Made by a program: the position numbers and the translations under genes. Positions 1 to 8,452 of a stretch of DNA of 64,000 nt are shown piece after piece. The notes below the pieces were generated by a model. It searched no databases. It was not told the DNA's origin and saw only the letters and a program-made list of their open reading frames with translations. Positions within the stretch are counted from its first letter, which is position 1. Every line of letters starts with the position of its first letter. The DNA is from Janthinobacterium rivuli (GTDB lineage: Bacteria > Pseudomonadota > Gammaproteobacteria > Burkholderiales > Burkholderiaceae_D): the NCBI RefSeq assembly GCF_029690045.1, contig NZ_CP121464.1, positions 2,294,001 through 2,358,000 on the forward strand, read 5' to 3'.

Positions 1-1
1 T

Positions 2-484
2 TCCAAGACCCTGGCGCCCGGCTTCAGGCTGGGCTGGGCCATGGCGGGCCGCTACACGCGCCAGGTCGAGCGCCTGAAGCTGACCACCAGCCTGTCGGCG
101 CCGATACCGTTGCAGATGGCGCTGGCCGACTACCTGGCGCAAGGCGGCTATGACCGCCATTTGCGCCAGCTGCGGCTGACCCTGGCGGCGCAGCAAAACA
201 CCATGCTGCAAGCCATTGCCGTGCATTTTCCGCCCGGCACGCGGGTGACGCGGCCGCAGGGCGGTTATTTCGTCTGGGTGGAGATGCCTGCCGGTATCGA
301 TGCGCTGGCCTTGCACCGCAGCGCGCTGGCGGCCGGCATCAGCATCGCGCCCGGCCCCATCTTTTCCGCCACGCGCGCGTTTCGCCACTGCATCCGCCTC
401 AATTACGGCCATCCGTGGAGCGCGCAGCTGGAGGCGGCCATCGCCGCGCTGGGGCGGCTGGCGGCGCAGCAACTGGCGCCGTAG
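2..484 (+). CDS. PLP-dependent aminotransferase domain, C-terminal part (MocR-type regulator or aminotransferase), 5' truncated by window
   Basis: The reading frame is open from base 2 and stops at 484, so the 5' part lies outside the window. The second codon (bases 5-7) is the lysine of an SKTLAPGFRLGW motif, the Schiff-base lysine region of fold-type I aminotransferases. Further on, QGGYFVWVEMP and a C-terminal CIRLNYG motif match the small domain. The same order (SFSK, PQGGFVLWVQMP, YLRLNCG) occurs in the GntR/MocR regulator at 30976-32397, so this is probably a paralogous MocR-type regulator. An ordinary aminotransferase is possible because the N-terminal half cannot be seen. Confidence 0.8.
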   Translation, partial: SKTLAPGFRLGWAMAGRYTRQVERLKLTTSLSAPIPLQMALADYLAQGGYDRHLRQLRLTLAAQQNTMLQAIAVHFPPGTRVTRPQGGYFVWVEMPAGIDALALHRSALAAGISIAPGPIFSATRAFRHCIRLNYGHPWSAQLEAAIAALGRLAAQQLAP

Positions 485-490
485 GGGAAG

Positions 491-919
491 TCAGCCGGGA
501 CGGCCGGGCAGGGCGAGAAAGGCGCTAAAGTCGGGCGCCACCGTGCTGGTGGTTCCCGTTTCGTGCGACCACAGCACGACCACCGGCTCGCCCGATGGTC
601 CAGACTGGGCATAGTCGAAACAATAGTAATCGCCCGTGCCGAATTGCGCGAAGGGCAGCAGGCTGGCGTGATCGATGCCGCTGCCGGCGAAGTTGTCCAG
701 CCATGCCTGCCAGCCTTCGCGGTAGTGGCGGTCTATCGATTCCCAGGTCTTGCGCGGATTGTCCGCGTCATAGACGGGAAACAAGGTCAGTGCGCCCAGT
801 GCGCGGCCATTGTTGTCCAGCAGCCATGCCGCGTACGATGGCGGCAACGGGCGGCCCAGTGCCTGCGCGGCTGCGGCGATGGCTGCGGCGCTGGTACCGG
901 TGCTGTTTTTCTTGCGCAT
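491..919 (-). CDS. SMI1/KNR4 (SUKH) family protein
   Basis: A 142-residue protein with the layout of a SUKH/SMI1-KNR4 domain: an early LPPSYAAWLL helix, GALTLFPVYDAD, and a conserved core with GTGDYYCFDYA followed by EPVVVLWSHE. SUKH proteins are often immunity proteins against polymorphic toxins or stand-alone proteins of unknown role. No toxin gene lies beside it, so the role here is open. It ends 7 bases from the convergent aminotransferase gene and lies just downstream of the exonuclease gene on the same strand, so it may share that transcript. Confidence 0.75.
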   Translation of the reverse strand: MRKKNSTGTSAAAIAAAAQALGRPLPPSYAAWLLDNNGRALGALTLFPVYDADNPRKTWESIDRHYREGWQAWLDNFAGSGIDHASLLPFAQFGTGDYYCFDYAQSGPSGEPVVVLWSHETGTTSTVAPDFSAFLALPGRPG

Positions 920-935
920 GCGATGGACGGTGGAA

Positions 936-1586
936 TCAGGCCGGGGAGGCGGGCGCTGCCGGTGGCGCGGCGGCCGGGCGCGGGGCTTTTTGCGGCGCGA
1001 CCTTGCCGCCGTCGGCGATCCAGCGGCGGTACACGCGCAGGGCTACTTGCGCATCGTCGGCCGCGTACAGAATCTGCTTTTCCGTCAGGCGCGAGGTGGC
1101 CCAGTTGGTGGTGGAGATCTTTTTCGATTTCTGCAGGTGCAGGCCGAAGAACTTGGCCACGGCCGTTTTCGCGCCCAGATCGTTGCGCTGGCCGCCGCGC
1201 AGGGCGACGGACAGGTCGAGCACCTGGGCCGGCGCGATGCCCAGCTTGTTGCGCAGGCGCTTGACGTCGTCGGACAGGCCAAAACCCACTTTCAGGGTGG
1301 TGGTCGATTCGAGGATGGCTTTGAGTTCCGCCAGGGCCGGCGCCGGCGTGCTGCCCACCTGGAACAGGTAGGCGATGTCGTCGGTGGCCAGCTGGATCAA
1401 ATGCGGTCCCGTGGAGGACTCGCCTTTGACGAACGTCGGCTTCGATTCCGTATCGAAGCCGATGGCGTCCGCTGCCAGCAGGGCGGCCATGGCCGCCTGT
1501 GCATCATCGCTGGTGCGTACCAGCTTGACGTGGTCGAGGGCGATGCCTTGATACGGGGGCAGTGGCGGTGCGGCAGCTGTGTCCAT
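936..1586 (-). CDS. 3'-5' exonuclease, RNase D-like (DEDD superfamily)
   Basis: A 216-residue stand-alone DEDD exonuclease domain. GFDTES (residues 43-48) supplies the first acidic pair (D45, E47), VGFGLSDD the second aspartate region, and YAADDAQVALRVY the C-terminal DEDDy motif with its tyrosine. There is no HRDC domain, so it is shorter than true RNase D. The family trims RNA or DNA 3' ends with two metal ions; the substrate cannot be told from sequence. It is followed by the SUKH gene and preceded by a ProQ/FinO gene 9 bases upstream on the same strand, so an RNA-related operon is plausible. Confidence 0.85.
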   Translation of the reverse strand: MDTAAAPPLPPYQGIALDHVKLVRTSDDAQAAMAALLAADAIGFDTESKPTFVKGESSTGPHLIQLATDDIAYLFQVGSTPAPALAELKAILESTTTLKVGFGLSDDVKRLRNKLGIAPAQVLDLSVALRGGQRNDLGAKTAVAKFFGLHLQKSKKISTTNWATSRLTEKQILYAADDAQVALRVYRRWIADGGKVAPQKAPRPAAAPPAAPASPA

Positions 1587-1595
1587 GAAACCGGA

Positions 1596-2105
1596 TCAGC
1601 CTTTGCGCGAGAATTTCGCGGTCAGCTGATTCAGTTTTTCCAGGCGCAGACGGTTCGCTTCTTCGGCGGCGGCCGCGTCGCGTTCGGCTTTCTTGCGCTC
1701 GGCTTCCTTCTTGAAGCGCTGCTGCAATACTTGCGTGGCGTGGTCGCGGTGGGTTTGCGTCACTTCCGCGCCGGCCGTGCCGTCGAGGTCGTAGCGTACC
1801 TTGGCTTTTTCCATCACGCGCAGGTAGCGCAGCGAACCCGTGTGGATGCCCAGCGCCGTGCGCATCAGCTTGCGGTCCAGGTCCGGCAGGCGCGCCAGGA
1901 TCTGCTTGTCGATACCGATCGACAAGGGCAGGCAATCGCGGAATGGCGGGAATTGCTCCTGGAACTGCTTCAGCAGGGCGCGCGCGGTCAGGCCGGCTGG
2001 CGCCGGCGTGGTCGCTGCGGCCGGTGCCGCCGCTGGGGCTGCATCGACTGGCGTGTCAGGAGTGGTGGCTTGCTGGTCTGGCGTGGAGCTGGTCATCGAC
2101 ATCAT
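1596..2105 (-). CDS. proQ: ProQ/FinO-domain RNA-binding protein
   Basis: The core FPPFRDCLPLSIGIDKQI followed by IHTGSLRYLRVM is the ProQ/FinO fold, an RNA chaperone domain that binds structured sRNAs and 3' ends. A Pro/Ala/Thr-rich N-terminal segment (about 40 residues) and a charged helical C-terminal tail rich in Lys and Glu flank it, an arrangement usual in betaproteobacteria. I chose the ATG at 2105; the same frame also opens at 2135 (adding a hydrophobic MLCSPFIAQP start that is unlikely) and at 2102 or 2096. None has a convincing Shine-Dalgarno site. The symbol is by family, not proven orthology with E. coli proQ. Confidence 0.82.
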   Translation of the reverse strand: MMSMTSSTPDQQATTPDTPVDAAPAAAPAAATTPAPAGLTARALLKQFQEQFPPFRDCLPLSIGIDKQILARLPDLDRKLMRTALGIHTGSLRYLRVMEKAKVRYDLDGTAGAEVTQTHRDHATQVLQQRFKKEAERKKAERDAAAAEEANRLRLEKLNQLTAKFSRKG

Positions 2106-2242
2106 TGGTTGGGCTATAAAAGGGGAGCATAGCACGCGCCACAGGCAAGTGCATTGTCTTTTTTGGCAACTTGACCTGCAATAAGCGGCTGCGCGCGACA
2201 GTCGGCACAGCGCGAAATGCGGGAAATGTGTATAATGTCGGC

Positions 2243-2460
2243 TTGCGCTGATGACTGGACCCTGTTTTTAAAGGTCTGGCTCAGGTGTGCAGGGGATAGG
2301 AGCAGTGCGGTGCAGGCCCCCAATTATTAGTATTTTTGATATCAGATATTTTGTTTATCAATTATCCAGATAACTGGCCGTCGTGCATAATCTTGCTCTC
2401 CGCTGTGTCTTCACTGAACAACAATAGATTCAAGCCCGTTCTGGTACGGGCTTTTTTTCA
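2243..2460 (+). ncRNA. Candidate small RNA between TATAAT box and terminator
   Basis: A consensus -10 box (TATAAT, 2231-2236) predicts a start near 2243, and a canonical terminator ends at about 2460, giving a transcript of roughly 215 nt with no good open frame. The -35 region (around 2208-2213) is poor. I compared it by eye with 4.5S RNA (no GGAAGGAAGC tetraloop region) and 6S RNA (no long closing stem) and it matches neither. It could also be the attenuated leader of rpoD. Confidence 0.3.
2435..2460 (+). terminator. Rho-independent terminator upstream of rpoD
   Basis: A 7-bp GC-rich stem (AGCCCGT/ACGGGCT) with a six-base loop is followed directly by seven T residues. No protein gene on the plus strand ends before it, so it must end an RNA started within the intergenic region or act on an rpoD leader. 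Confidence 0.75.
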
Positions 2461-2673
2461 TTCCGCAATGTACATCGCTTATTTATCTGACCCGGCTTCG
2501 GCCCGCCGCTCCCCATGACGGATGCGCGGGCTTTGAACGTCCCGATAGACAGGCGCCGCTGTCGTTAACACGGCAGCCGCAACAATACGCTCCATCGAGT
2601 CCGGTTTCGCAGGCTTAGGTGGAATCATTCACTTCGCGCCGACACCATCTGGTCTCGCATTAAGAGATATCTC

Positions 2674-5232
2674 ATGAAGAATACGCCAAAAACTTTAACG
2701 TTGTCCGCCAAGGCGCCACGCCCAGCCGCGGCGCCACTTGCCGTACCCAAAACGACTTTATCTTACTTCATCGATAATGCGCAAGCGAATCCGGAAGCCA
2801 CCGTCACGACGGCGCCGACCGTCGTCACCGTGGTGAAGAAAAGCCGCTCGCGCCTGGCTGCCGTGCCAGCGGCCGAAACGGCTGCGGAAGCGGCCGTCAG
2901 CGCCCCGGCCGCCGAGGCTGTTGCCGACGTGACCGAGGCCGCTGAAGCGGCACCGGCCAAAACGCCGAGCGTGAAGATCGCCCCCGGCGCCAAGGCTCCG
3001 GCCGCGCCGCGCAAGGTCAGCGAAAGCGCCGCCACGAATAAAGTGGTGACGGCAGCCCGTTCGAAAGTCGTGCGCGCCAAGCCGGAAGCGGCGCCCGTGA
3101 CCATCATCACCGGCGCGCAAGTGGTCAGCAAGACCACGGACGCCGATGCCCTGGCCGCCATCGATACCTCGAATTACTTCCTGCCAACCGTCAAGGTGCC
3201 AGGCCGCCGTGGCCGCAAGCCTAGCGAATTCACGCCGGAAAACGATGAAGTGGCAGCACTCAACGCCGTCGAACGCGCCGAACTGAAGGCCGTGTCGAAA
3301 GCGCGCGACCGCAAGGCCAAAGGTGGCCTGGCGGACGCGCTGGGCGATCCGGAAGCCTCGGCAGCGGACCTGGAACGCCGCCGCAAGCAGATCACGGGCC
3401 TGATCAACATGGGCAAGGAACGCGGTTTCCTGACCTATGCCGAGATCAATGACCAATTGCCGGAAAACATCATCGATCCGGAAGCGATCGAAGGCATCAT
3501 CGCCACCTTCAACGACATGGGCATCGCCGTCTATGAGCGCGCTCCTGACGCGGAAAGCCTGTTGTTGACTGACAACGTCGCCACCGTCACCAGCGACGAT
3601 GAAGTGGAAGCGGCTGCCGCCACCGCCCTGTCGACCGTCGACTCCGACTTTGGCCGCACCACCGACCCCGTGCGCATGTACATGCGTGAAATGGGCGCCG
3701 TGGCGCTGCTGACGCGCGAAGGCGAGATCGAGATCGCCAAGCGCATCGAAGGCGGGCTGAAAGACATGATCCAGGCCATTTCCGCCTGCCCGACCACCAT
3801 CGGCGAAATCGTTGCGCTGTCGCAAAAAATCGCGCGCGATGAAATCAAGGTCGATGAAGTGGTCGACGGCTTTGTCGACTTGAACGAAAGCAATGCCCCG
3901 GCGCCCGCCGCTGCCGCTGCGCCAGCCGCCGCCAGCGGTGACGACGAGGAAGAGGAAGAAGAAGCCGAGGAAGAAGACGGCGACGCCAATGGCGGCGCGG
4001 CCGGTTTCTCCAGCGAGCAGCTGGCCCAGCTGAAAAAGAATGCGCTGGAGAAATTCAACGTCATTTCGACGCAGTACGACAAGATGCGCAAGGCGCCCGA
4101 GGGTTACAACTCGAAAGCCTACATCAAGGCGCAGGAAGCCATTTCGCAGGAATTGCTGGGCATCCGCTTCACGGCCAAGGTCGTCGAGAAGCTGTGCGAC
4201 ACCCTGCGCGGCCAGATGGAAGAAGTGCGCCACATCGAGCGCGCCGTGCTGGAACTGTGCGTGAACAAATGCGGCATGCCGCGCGCCCACTTCATCAAGG
4301 TGTTCCCGGGCAATGAATGCGATCTGGAATGGGTCGACCGCGAAGTCGATTGCAAGTATCCGTACAGCGCCATCCTCAGCCGCAACGTGCCTGCCGTCAA
4401 GGAACTGCAAAAGAAGATGATCGACCTGCAAGCGCGCGTGGCCCTGCCGCTGGCTGACTTGCGCAAGATCAACAAGCAGATGGCTGCCGGCGAAAAGCGC
4501 GCGCGTCACGCAAAACGCGAAATGACGGTCGCCAACTTGCGCCTGGTCATTTCGATCGCCAAGAAATACATCAACCGCGGCTTGCAATTCCTCGATCTGA
4601 TCCAGGAAGGCAACATCGGCTTGCTGAAGGCCGTCGACAAGTTCGAATACCGCCGCGGCTACAAGTTCTCGACCTACGCCACCTGGTGGATCCGCCAGGC
4701 CATCACGCGTTCGATCGCCGACATGGCCCGCACCATCCGTGTGCCGGTGCACATGATCGAAACGATCAACAAGATGAACCGCATCTCGCGCCAGATCATG
4801 CAGGAAACGGGCAGCGAGCCGGACCTGGCGACCCTGGCCGTCAAGATGGAAATGCCGGAAAACAAGGTGCGCGAGATCATGAAGATCGCGAAAGAGCCGA
4901 TTTCCATGGAAACGCCGATGGGCGAAGATGGCGATTCGCAACTGGGCGACTTCATCGAAGACAACACGACCCTGGCGCCGCTGGACGCCGCGCTGCACGC
5001 CTCGATGCGCAACGTGATCAAGGAAGTGCTCGATTCCCTGACGCCGCGCGAAGCGAAAGTGCTGCGCATGCGTTACGGCGTGGAAATGTCGAACGACCAC
5101 ACCCTGGAAGAAGTGGGCAAGCAGTTCGACGTGACGCGCGAGCGCATCCGCCAGATCGAAGCGAAAGCCATGAGCAAGCTGCGCCAGCCTTCGCGCTCGG
5201 ACAAGCTGAAAACCTTCCTGACGCAAAACTAA
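2674..5232 (+). CDS. rpoD: RNA polymerase primary sigma factor RpoD (sigma-70)
   Basis: An 852-residue housekeeping sigma factor. Region 1.2 begins at [11 protein letters not shown]; region 2 contains the [12 protein letters not shown] and [13 protein letters not shown] segments that bind the -10 element and melt DNA; region 4 holds the [13 protein letters not shown] helix-turn-helix for the -35 box; the C-terminus is [11 protein letters not shown]. It is much longer than E. coli RpoD (613 aa). The extra length is an Ala/Pro/Lys-rich N-terminal extension (about residues 10-190) and an acidic stretch with runs of Glu in the non-conserved region (about residues 427-443). The start ATG lies just after GAGATATCTC, a weak ribosome binding site. 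A terminator follows immediately. Confidence 0.98.
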   Translation: MKNTPKTLTLSAKAPRPAAAPLAVPKTTLSYFIDNAQANPEATVTTAPTVVTVVKKSRSRLAAVPAAETAAEAAVSAPAAEAVADVTEAAEAAPAKTPSVKIAPGAKAPAAPRKVSESAATNKVVTAARSKVVRAKPEAAPVTIITGAQVVSKTTDADALAAIDTSNYFLPTVKVPGRRGRKPSEFTPENDEVAALNAVERAELKAVSKARDRKAKGGLADALGDPEASAADLERRRKQITGLINMGKERGFLTYAEINDQLPENIIDPEAIEGIIATFNDMGIAVYERAPDAESLLLTDNVATVTSDDEVEAAAATALSTVDSDFGRTTDPVRMYMREMGAVALLTREGEIEIAKRIEGGLKDMIQAISACPTTIGEIVALSQKIARDEIKVDEVVDGFVDLNESNAPAPAAAAAPAAASGDDEEEEEEAEEEDGDANGGAAGFSSEQLAQLKKNALEKFNVISTQYDKMRKAPEGYNSKAYIKAQEAISQELLGIRFTAKVVEKLCDTLRGQMEEVRHIERAVLELCVNKCGMPRAHFIKVFPGNECDLEWVDREVDCKYPYSAILSRNVPAVKELQKKMIDLQARVALPLADLRKINKQMAAGEKRARHAKREMTVANLRLVISIAKKYINRGLQFLDLIQEGNIGLLKAVDKFEYRRGYKFSTYATWWIRQAITRSIADMARTIRVPVHMIETINKMNRISRQIMQETGSEPDLATLAVKMEMPENKVREIMKIAKEPISMETPMGEDGDSQLGDFIEDNTTLAPLDAALHASMRNVIKEVLDSLTPREAKVLRMRYGVEMSNDHTLEEVGKQFDVTRERIRQIEAKAMSKLRQPSRSDKLKTFLTQN

Positions 5233-5250
5233 GCGTAGGGCAAGCAAACA

Positions 5251-5278
5251 AAAAAAGAGGCGCAAGCCTCTTTTTTTT
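5251..5278. terminator. Terminator between convergent rpoD and HAF-repeat gene
   Basis: An A-rich run, the stem AGAGGC/GCCTCT with a GCAA tetraloop, and eight T residues. The A tract on one side and T tract on the other make it able to end transcription from both directions, which fits the convergent genes on either side. Confidence 0.9.
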
Positions 5279-5298
5279 CGTCCATCCCTAGCGTTGGC

Positions 5299-6426
5299 TT
5301 ACATGAAATACGTGCGCTGGCCACGCAGGCCGGCGCGGAGCTGGTACAGTGCCACGCCGCTGGCGCCGAGGATGAAGGTGAGGAACAGCCAGTCCAATGG
5401 ATTGCTGCGCTGCGGTGCGGGCGCCGCTTGCGACGGCACGGCGAAGGCCTGGAATTTATGTCCCGTGTAGACGGCGCCGACCACCAGCCCGGCGTCCGTG
5501 ATCTTGTTGGTCAGGTACAGGCCGTCGTCGCGGCGGCGCACCGTCATCACGCCTTCCTTGTAGACAAAGGTCATCGGTTCAAAGCCGTTGATGTTGACGC
5601 TGCCGACGACGTGGCCGGCCGCGTTGACCGCCGTGGCGTAGCTGTCGCCCTGGCCGATCATGGCGCCCAGGTCGAGCATGCGTTTGCCGTCCCAGGCAAA
5701 GGCGTGCCAGCGGCGCTTTTCCGTTTCCGAGGCGCCCACGATCAGGCCTGCATCATTGATGGCGGTGGCTGAACTGATGCGTCCGCCGGGCAGGGTGCCG
5801 ATTTCCTGCATGCCCGTGCCGGGGCGGTAGACGAAGGCGCGGCGGTAGCCGTCGCCGCGCTGCGCCGTGCCCACCACCATGCCATGTGTGTTCAGGCCGC
5901 TGGCATAGCTGCTGGCGCCGCCCAGGGTGCCCAGGTCTTGCAGGCTGAGGTCGGCTTTCGTCACAAAGGCGTGGAAATCGCCGGCGCTGGTATCGGCATA
6001 GCCGGCGATCATGCCGTCGCGCGTGATGGCCGTGGCATAGCTGCTGTTGCCGCCCAGGGTGCCCAGGTCGCGCATGCCGCCTGCTGCTTCAAAGCGGAAG
6101 GCATGCCAGGCGCCGCTGGCCGTCTGCGCCGAGCCCACCACCACGCCATGGGTATTGATGGCTTTGGTGAAACCTTCATTGCCACCCAGGGTGCCCAGTT
6201 CGCGGAGGCGGCCATGCTGATAGGTCACGGCGCGGCGCCGTCCTTCCTCTTCCATGATGATGCCGGCCACCAGCCCTGCCGGGTTCAGGTCGGACGCGAT
6301 GCTGCCATTGCCATCCTTTTCACCAAAGCCCCGTTCGGCATAGATGGTGGCGCTGGCGGTGGGGATAGCGGCCAGCAGGAGCAGACTGAGCAGTGGGGCG
6401 GGGAAGCAGGAGAACCGTGGCAGCAT
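5299..6426 (-). CDS. HAF-repeat exported protein with C-terminal membrane anchor
   Basis: A 375-residue protein with a signal peptide (cleavage after about PTASA, residue 26) followed by about six imperfect repeats, each carrying a histidine-alanine-phenylalanine motif (HAF or variants) and several carrying LGTLGG. These HAF repeats are a known family of probable extracellular repeats of unknown function. The C-terminus has a proline/alanine linker, one hydrophobic segment (DWLFLTFILGASGVALYQL) and a short basic tail, suggesting anchoring after export. It stands alone between rpoD and a histidine kinase gene; a beta-propeller-like repeat fold is inference. Confidence 0.8.
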   Translation of the reverse strand: MLPRFSCFPAPLLSLLLLAAIPTASATIYAERGFGEKDGNGSIASDLNPAGLVAGIIMEEEGRRRAVTYQHGRLRELGTLGGNEGFTKAINTHGVVVGSAQTASGAWHAFRFEAAGGMRDLGTLGGNSSYATAITRDGMIAGYADTSAGDFHAFVTKADLSLQDLGTLGGASSYASGLNTHGMVVGTAQRGDGYRRAFVYRPGTGMQEIGTLPGGRISSATAINDAGLIVGASETEKRRWHAFAWDGKRMLDLGAMIGQGDSYATAVNAAGHVVGSVNINGFEPMTFVYKEGVMTVRRRDDGLYLTNKITDAGLVVGAVYTGHKFQAFAVPSQAAPAPQRSNPLDWLFLTFILGASGVALYQLRAGLRGQRTYFM

Positions 6427-6480
6427 GATAGTTTCCTCAAGAAAAAACTTACTATACTTTTTAATGCTGCCAATGCATAC

Positions 6481-8277
6481 TCAATTAGCTACTATTTTTG
6501 ATAATTTTTGTATTTCGTCATGCCCGGCCGGCGCGCTTTTCCTGGCCCGCGGCAAGCGGATGGCCAGCGCCGTGCCCTGGCCCGCCTGGCTGTCGATGCG
6601 CAGCTCGCCGCCCAGGGCGTGGACGCGTTCGCGGATGCTTTTCAGGCCGAAGGCGGCTTTCTTGCCGTGGGCGTCCGGCTGCATGCCGATGCCGTTGTCG
6701 CTGATGCGCAGCACGATGGCGTCCGTATCCTGCGCCAGCGCCACTTCCACTTCGCTGGCCTGGGCGTGGCGCACGATGTTCGACAGCGATTCCTGCAGCA
6801 CGCGGAAGATGGCCGACGTCTGGCGCTGGTCCAGGCCCAGGTCGGGCGCCTCGCTGTCGAGCTTGAGCCGGTAGCGGATGGCGCCGCGGCTTTCCATCTG
6901 GCGTATCAGCCATTCCGCCGCCGGACCCAGTCCCAGCTCCAGGGTGCTGGGATGCAAGTCATTGATGATGGTGCGCACCGAACGGATGGTGGCGTCGATG
7001 GTGTCGAGCACGCGCTGGGTGTGGCGGTGCAGGCGCGGGTGGGTCCTGGCCGTGCGCGCGTGCAGCAGCGACACGTCGATGCGCAGCACCATCAGGTTCT
7101 GGCCCAGGTCGTCATGGATGTCGAGCGCGATGCGGCGCCTCTCTTCTTCCTTGATGGTTTGCTGGTGGTCGCTCAGTTCGCGCAGCTGGGCCAGGGTGCG
7201 CTGCAGGTTCTCCTCGTTGCGCTTGCTTTCCGTGATGTCGATGGCCATGGCGATGATCATCTGCGGCTGGCCATCGTCGTCAAATACGGGTTTCTTGTGC
7301 GTCTGCACCAGGCGGTTTTCCTGCATCTGCGCATTCCATACCAGTTCTTCGCGGATCACCACCTTGCGGCTGGCAAAGGCTTCCTGGTCCGCCGCGTGGA
7401 ATCCCATGTTCTGTTCCTTGGGGAAATGTTGCAAGTCGCGTCCTTCGGCGATGTCTTGCTGGCACACGCCCCATTGCTGCTCGCAGGCCTGGTTCATCAG
7501 CACGATGCGCGAATCGGCATCTTTCAGGAACAGCGACAGGGGCATCATGGAAATGATGTCCTGCAGCCGCTCTTCGCTGCGCGCCAGGGCCGCTTCCGTT
7601 TGCGCGCGCATGGCGATTTCCGCGGAGAGCTGGAGATTGACATCGAGCAGCTGGGCCGTGCGCAGTGCCACGCGGCTTTCCAGCTCCGCATGGGCGACGG
7701 TCAAAGCGTGTTCGGCCCGCTTGTGTTCCGTGATGTCGCTGGCCAGCACGAGGGCGCCCGTCAGGCTGCCTTGCGGGTCGTACAGGCAGCGGCCGCTGAT
7801 CATGGCCCAGCGCTCCGAGCCGTCGCTGTGCCGGTAACGCAGTTCTCCCATGCAGCTATCCGTGGCTGTCTGGCGCAGCGGACACAGGCGCAGCAAGGTC
7901 GCCTCGTCGTGGAATTCCTCCATGGAATGGTTCAGCAGCAGCTCGGCGGGGATGCCCAGCATGTCGCACAGGCGCTGGTTGACGTGCAGGATGCGACCGT
8001 GCGCATCCGTTTGCCACATGCCGTCCTGCGCCGTTTCGCTCAGGTCGCGGTAGCGCATGGCGCTGGCGTCGAGCTGCTGGCGCGTGCTGGCGAGGCGGGC
8101 GCGCAGCCTGCGCATCAGCCACATGGCCGTGCCGGCGGACGCCGCCAGCAGCAGCGACAGCCAGATGTGTTCCCAGAAGTCGAGTTGCTGCCAGGCCGCG
8201 CCCGCCAGCCAGCCCAGCATGATCAGGATGAGGGCGGCGCATGCCGCACTCAGCGTTTCAATCGACCATTTGCTCAT
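6481..8277 (-). CDS. Membrane PAS-domain sensor histidine kinase (NarX/UhpB-like HisKA_3)
   Basis: Two hydrophobic segments in the first 60 residues anchor it in the inner membrane. Two PAS domains follow (one around DGMWQTDAHGRIL, one around MPLSLFLKDADSRIV, each followed by a DIT-E-K PAC end). The phospho-acceptor motif is EERRRIALDIHDDLGQNL, typical of HisKA_3 kinases that pair with LuxR-type response regulators, followed by a HATPase domain (SDNGIGM, FGLKSIRERV). I chose the ATG at 8277 because AGGA lies eight bases upstream; the frame also opens at 8295 without one. No response regulator gene is adjacent, so it is an orphan here and its signal is unknown. Confidence 0.9.
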   Translation of the reverse strand: MSKWSIETLSAACAALILIMLGWLAGAAWQQLDFWEHIWLSLLLAASAGTAMWLMRRLRARLASTRQQLDASAMRYRDLSETAQDGMWQTDAHGRILHVNQRLCDMLGIPAELLLNHSMEEFHDEATLLRLCPLRQTATDSCMGELRYRHSDGSERWAMISGRCLYDPQGSLTGALVLASDITEHKRAEHALTVAHAELESRVALRTAQLLDVNLQLSAEIAMRAQTEAALARSEERLQDIISMMPLSLFLKDADSRIVLMNQACEQQWGVCQQDIAEGRDLQHFPKEQNMGFHAADQEAFASRKVVIREELVWNAQMQENRLVQTHKKPVFDDDGQPQMIIAMAIDITESKRNEENLQRTLAQLRELSDHQQTIKEEERRRIALDIHDDLGQNLMVLRIDVSLLHARTARTHPRLHRHTQRVLDTIDATIRSVRTIINDLHPSTLELGLGPAAEWLIRQMESRGAIRYRLKLDSEAPDLGLDQRQTSAIFRVLQESLSNIVRHAQASEVEVALAQDTDAIVLRISDNGIGMQPDAHGKKAAFGLKSIRERVHALGGELRIDSQAGQGTALAIRLPRARKSAPAGHDEIQKLSKIVAN

Positions 8278-8398
8278 CCGCGTTCCTGGCGTCATGGTTG
8301 GCCGCTGCGGTGCGCCTGGCGCCGCAGAGGGGGAGTATCAACCGCTAGTGTAATACCAATTGTTGTTTTCTTGAGAATATTTTTCCATTGGGCAAGCA

Positions 8399-8428
8399 AA
8401 AGGGCCGGCCCTTGCGGCGCCGGCCCTG
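8399..8428 (-). terminator. Terminator of ppc
   Basis: A GC-rich 9-bp inverted repeat (AGGGCCGGC/GCCGGCCCT) followed on the minus strand by TTTT, 25 bases after the ppc stop codon. Confidence 0.8.
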
Positions 8429-8452
8429 TTTGCCGATGGCAAGGTGACGCGA

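Larger units (their letters stand above)
2136..2673. other. Intergenic region upstream of rpoD
   Basis: About 540 bases without a convincing protein gene. It is locally AT-rich (2320-2420) and contains a perfect TATAAT at 2231-2236 and a strong intrinsic terminator at 2435-2460, so a short untranslated transcript may lie inside it. Short open frames here (2336-2518 plus, 2114-2323 minus) show no family features and no ribosome binding site. The rpoD promoter is presumably within 2470-2670, but I cannot place its boxes with confidence. Confidence 0.6.

Noticed and set aside
2243..2460. Identification of the rpoD-upstream transcript as 4.5S or 6S RNA
   Set aside because: It lacks the conserved SRP tetraloop region and the long closing stem and bubble of 6S RNA.
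2758..5265. 835-codon open frame on the minus strand across rpoD
   Set aside because: It is the antisense shadow of rpoD in a high-GC gene: His/Arg-rich with no domain, while the plus strand encodes a complete sigma-70.
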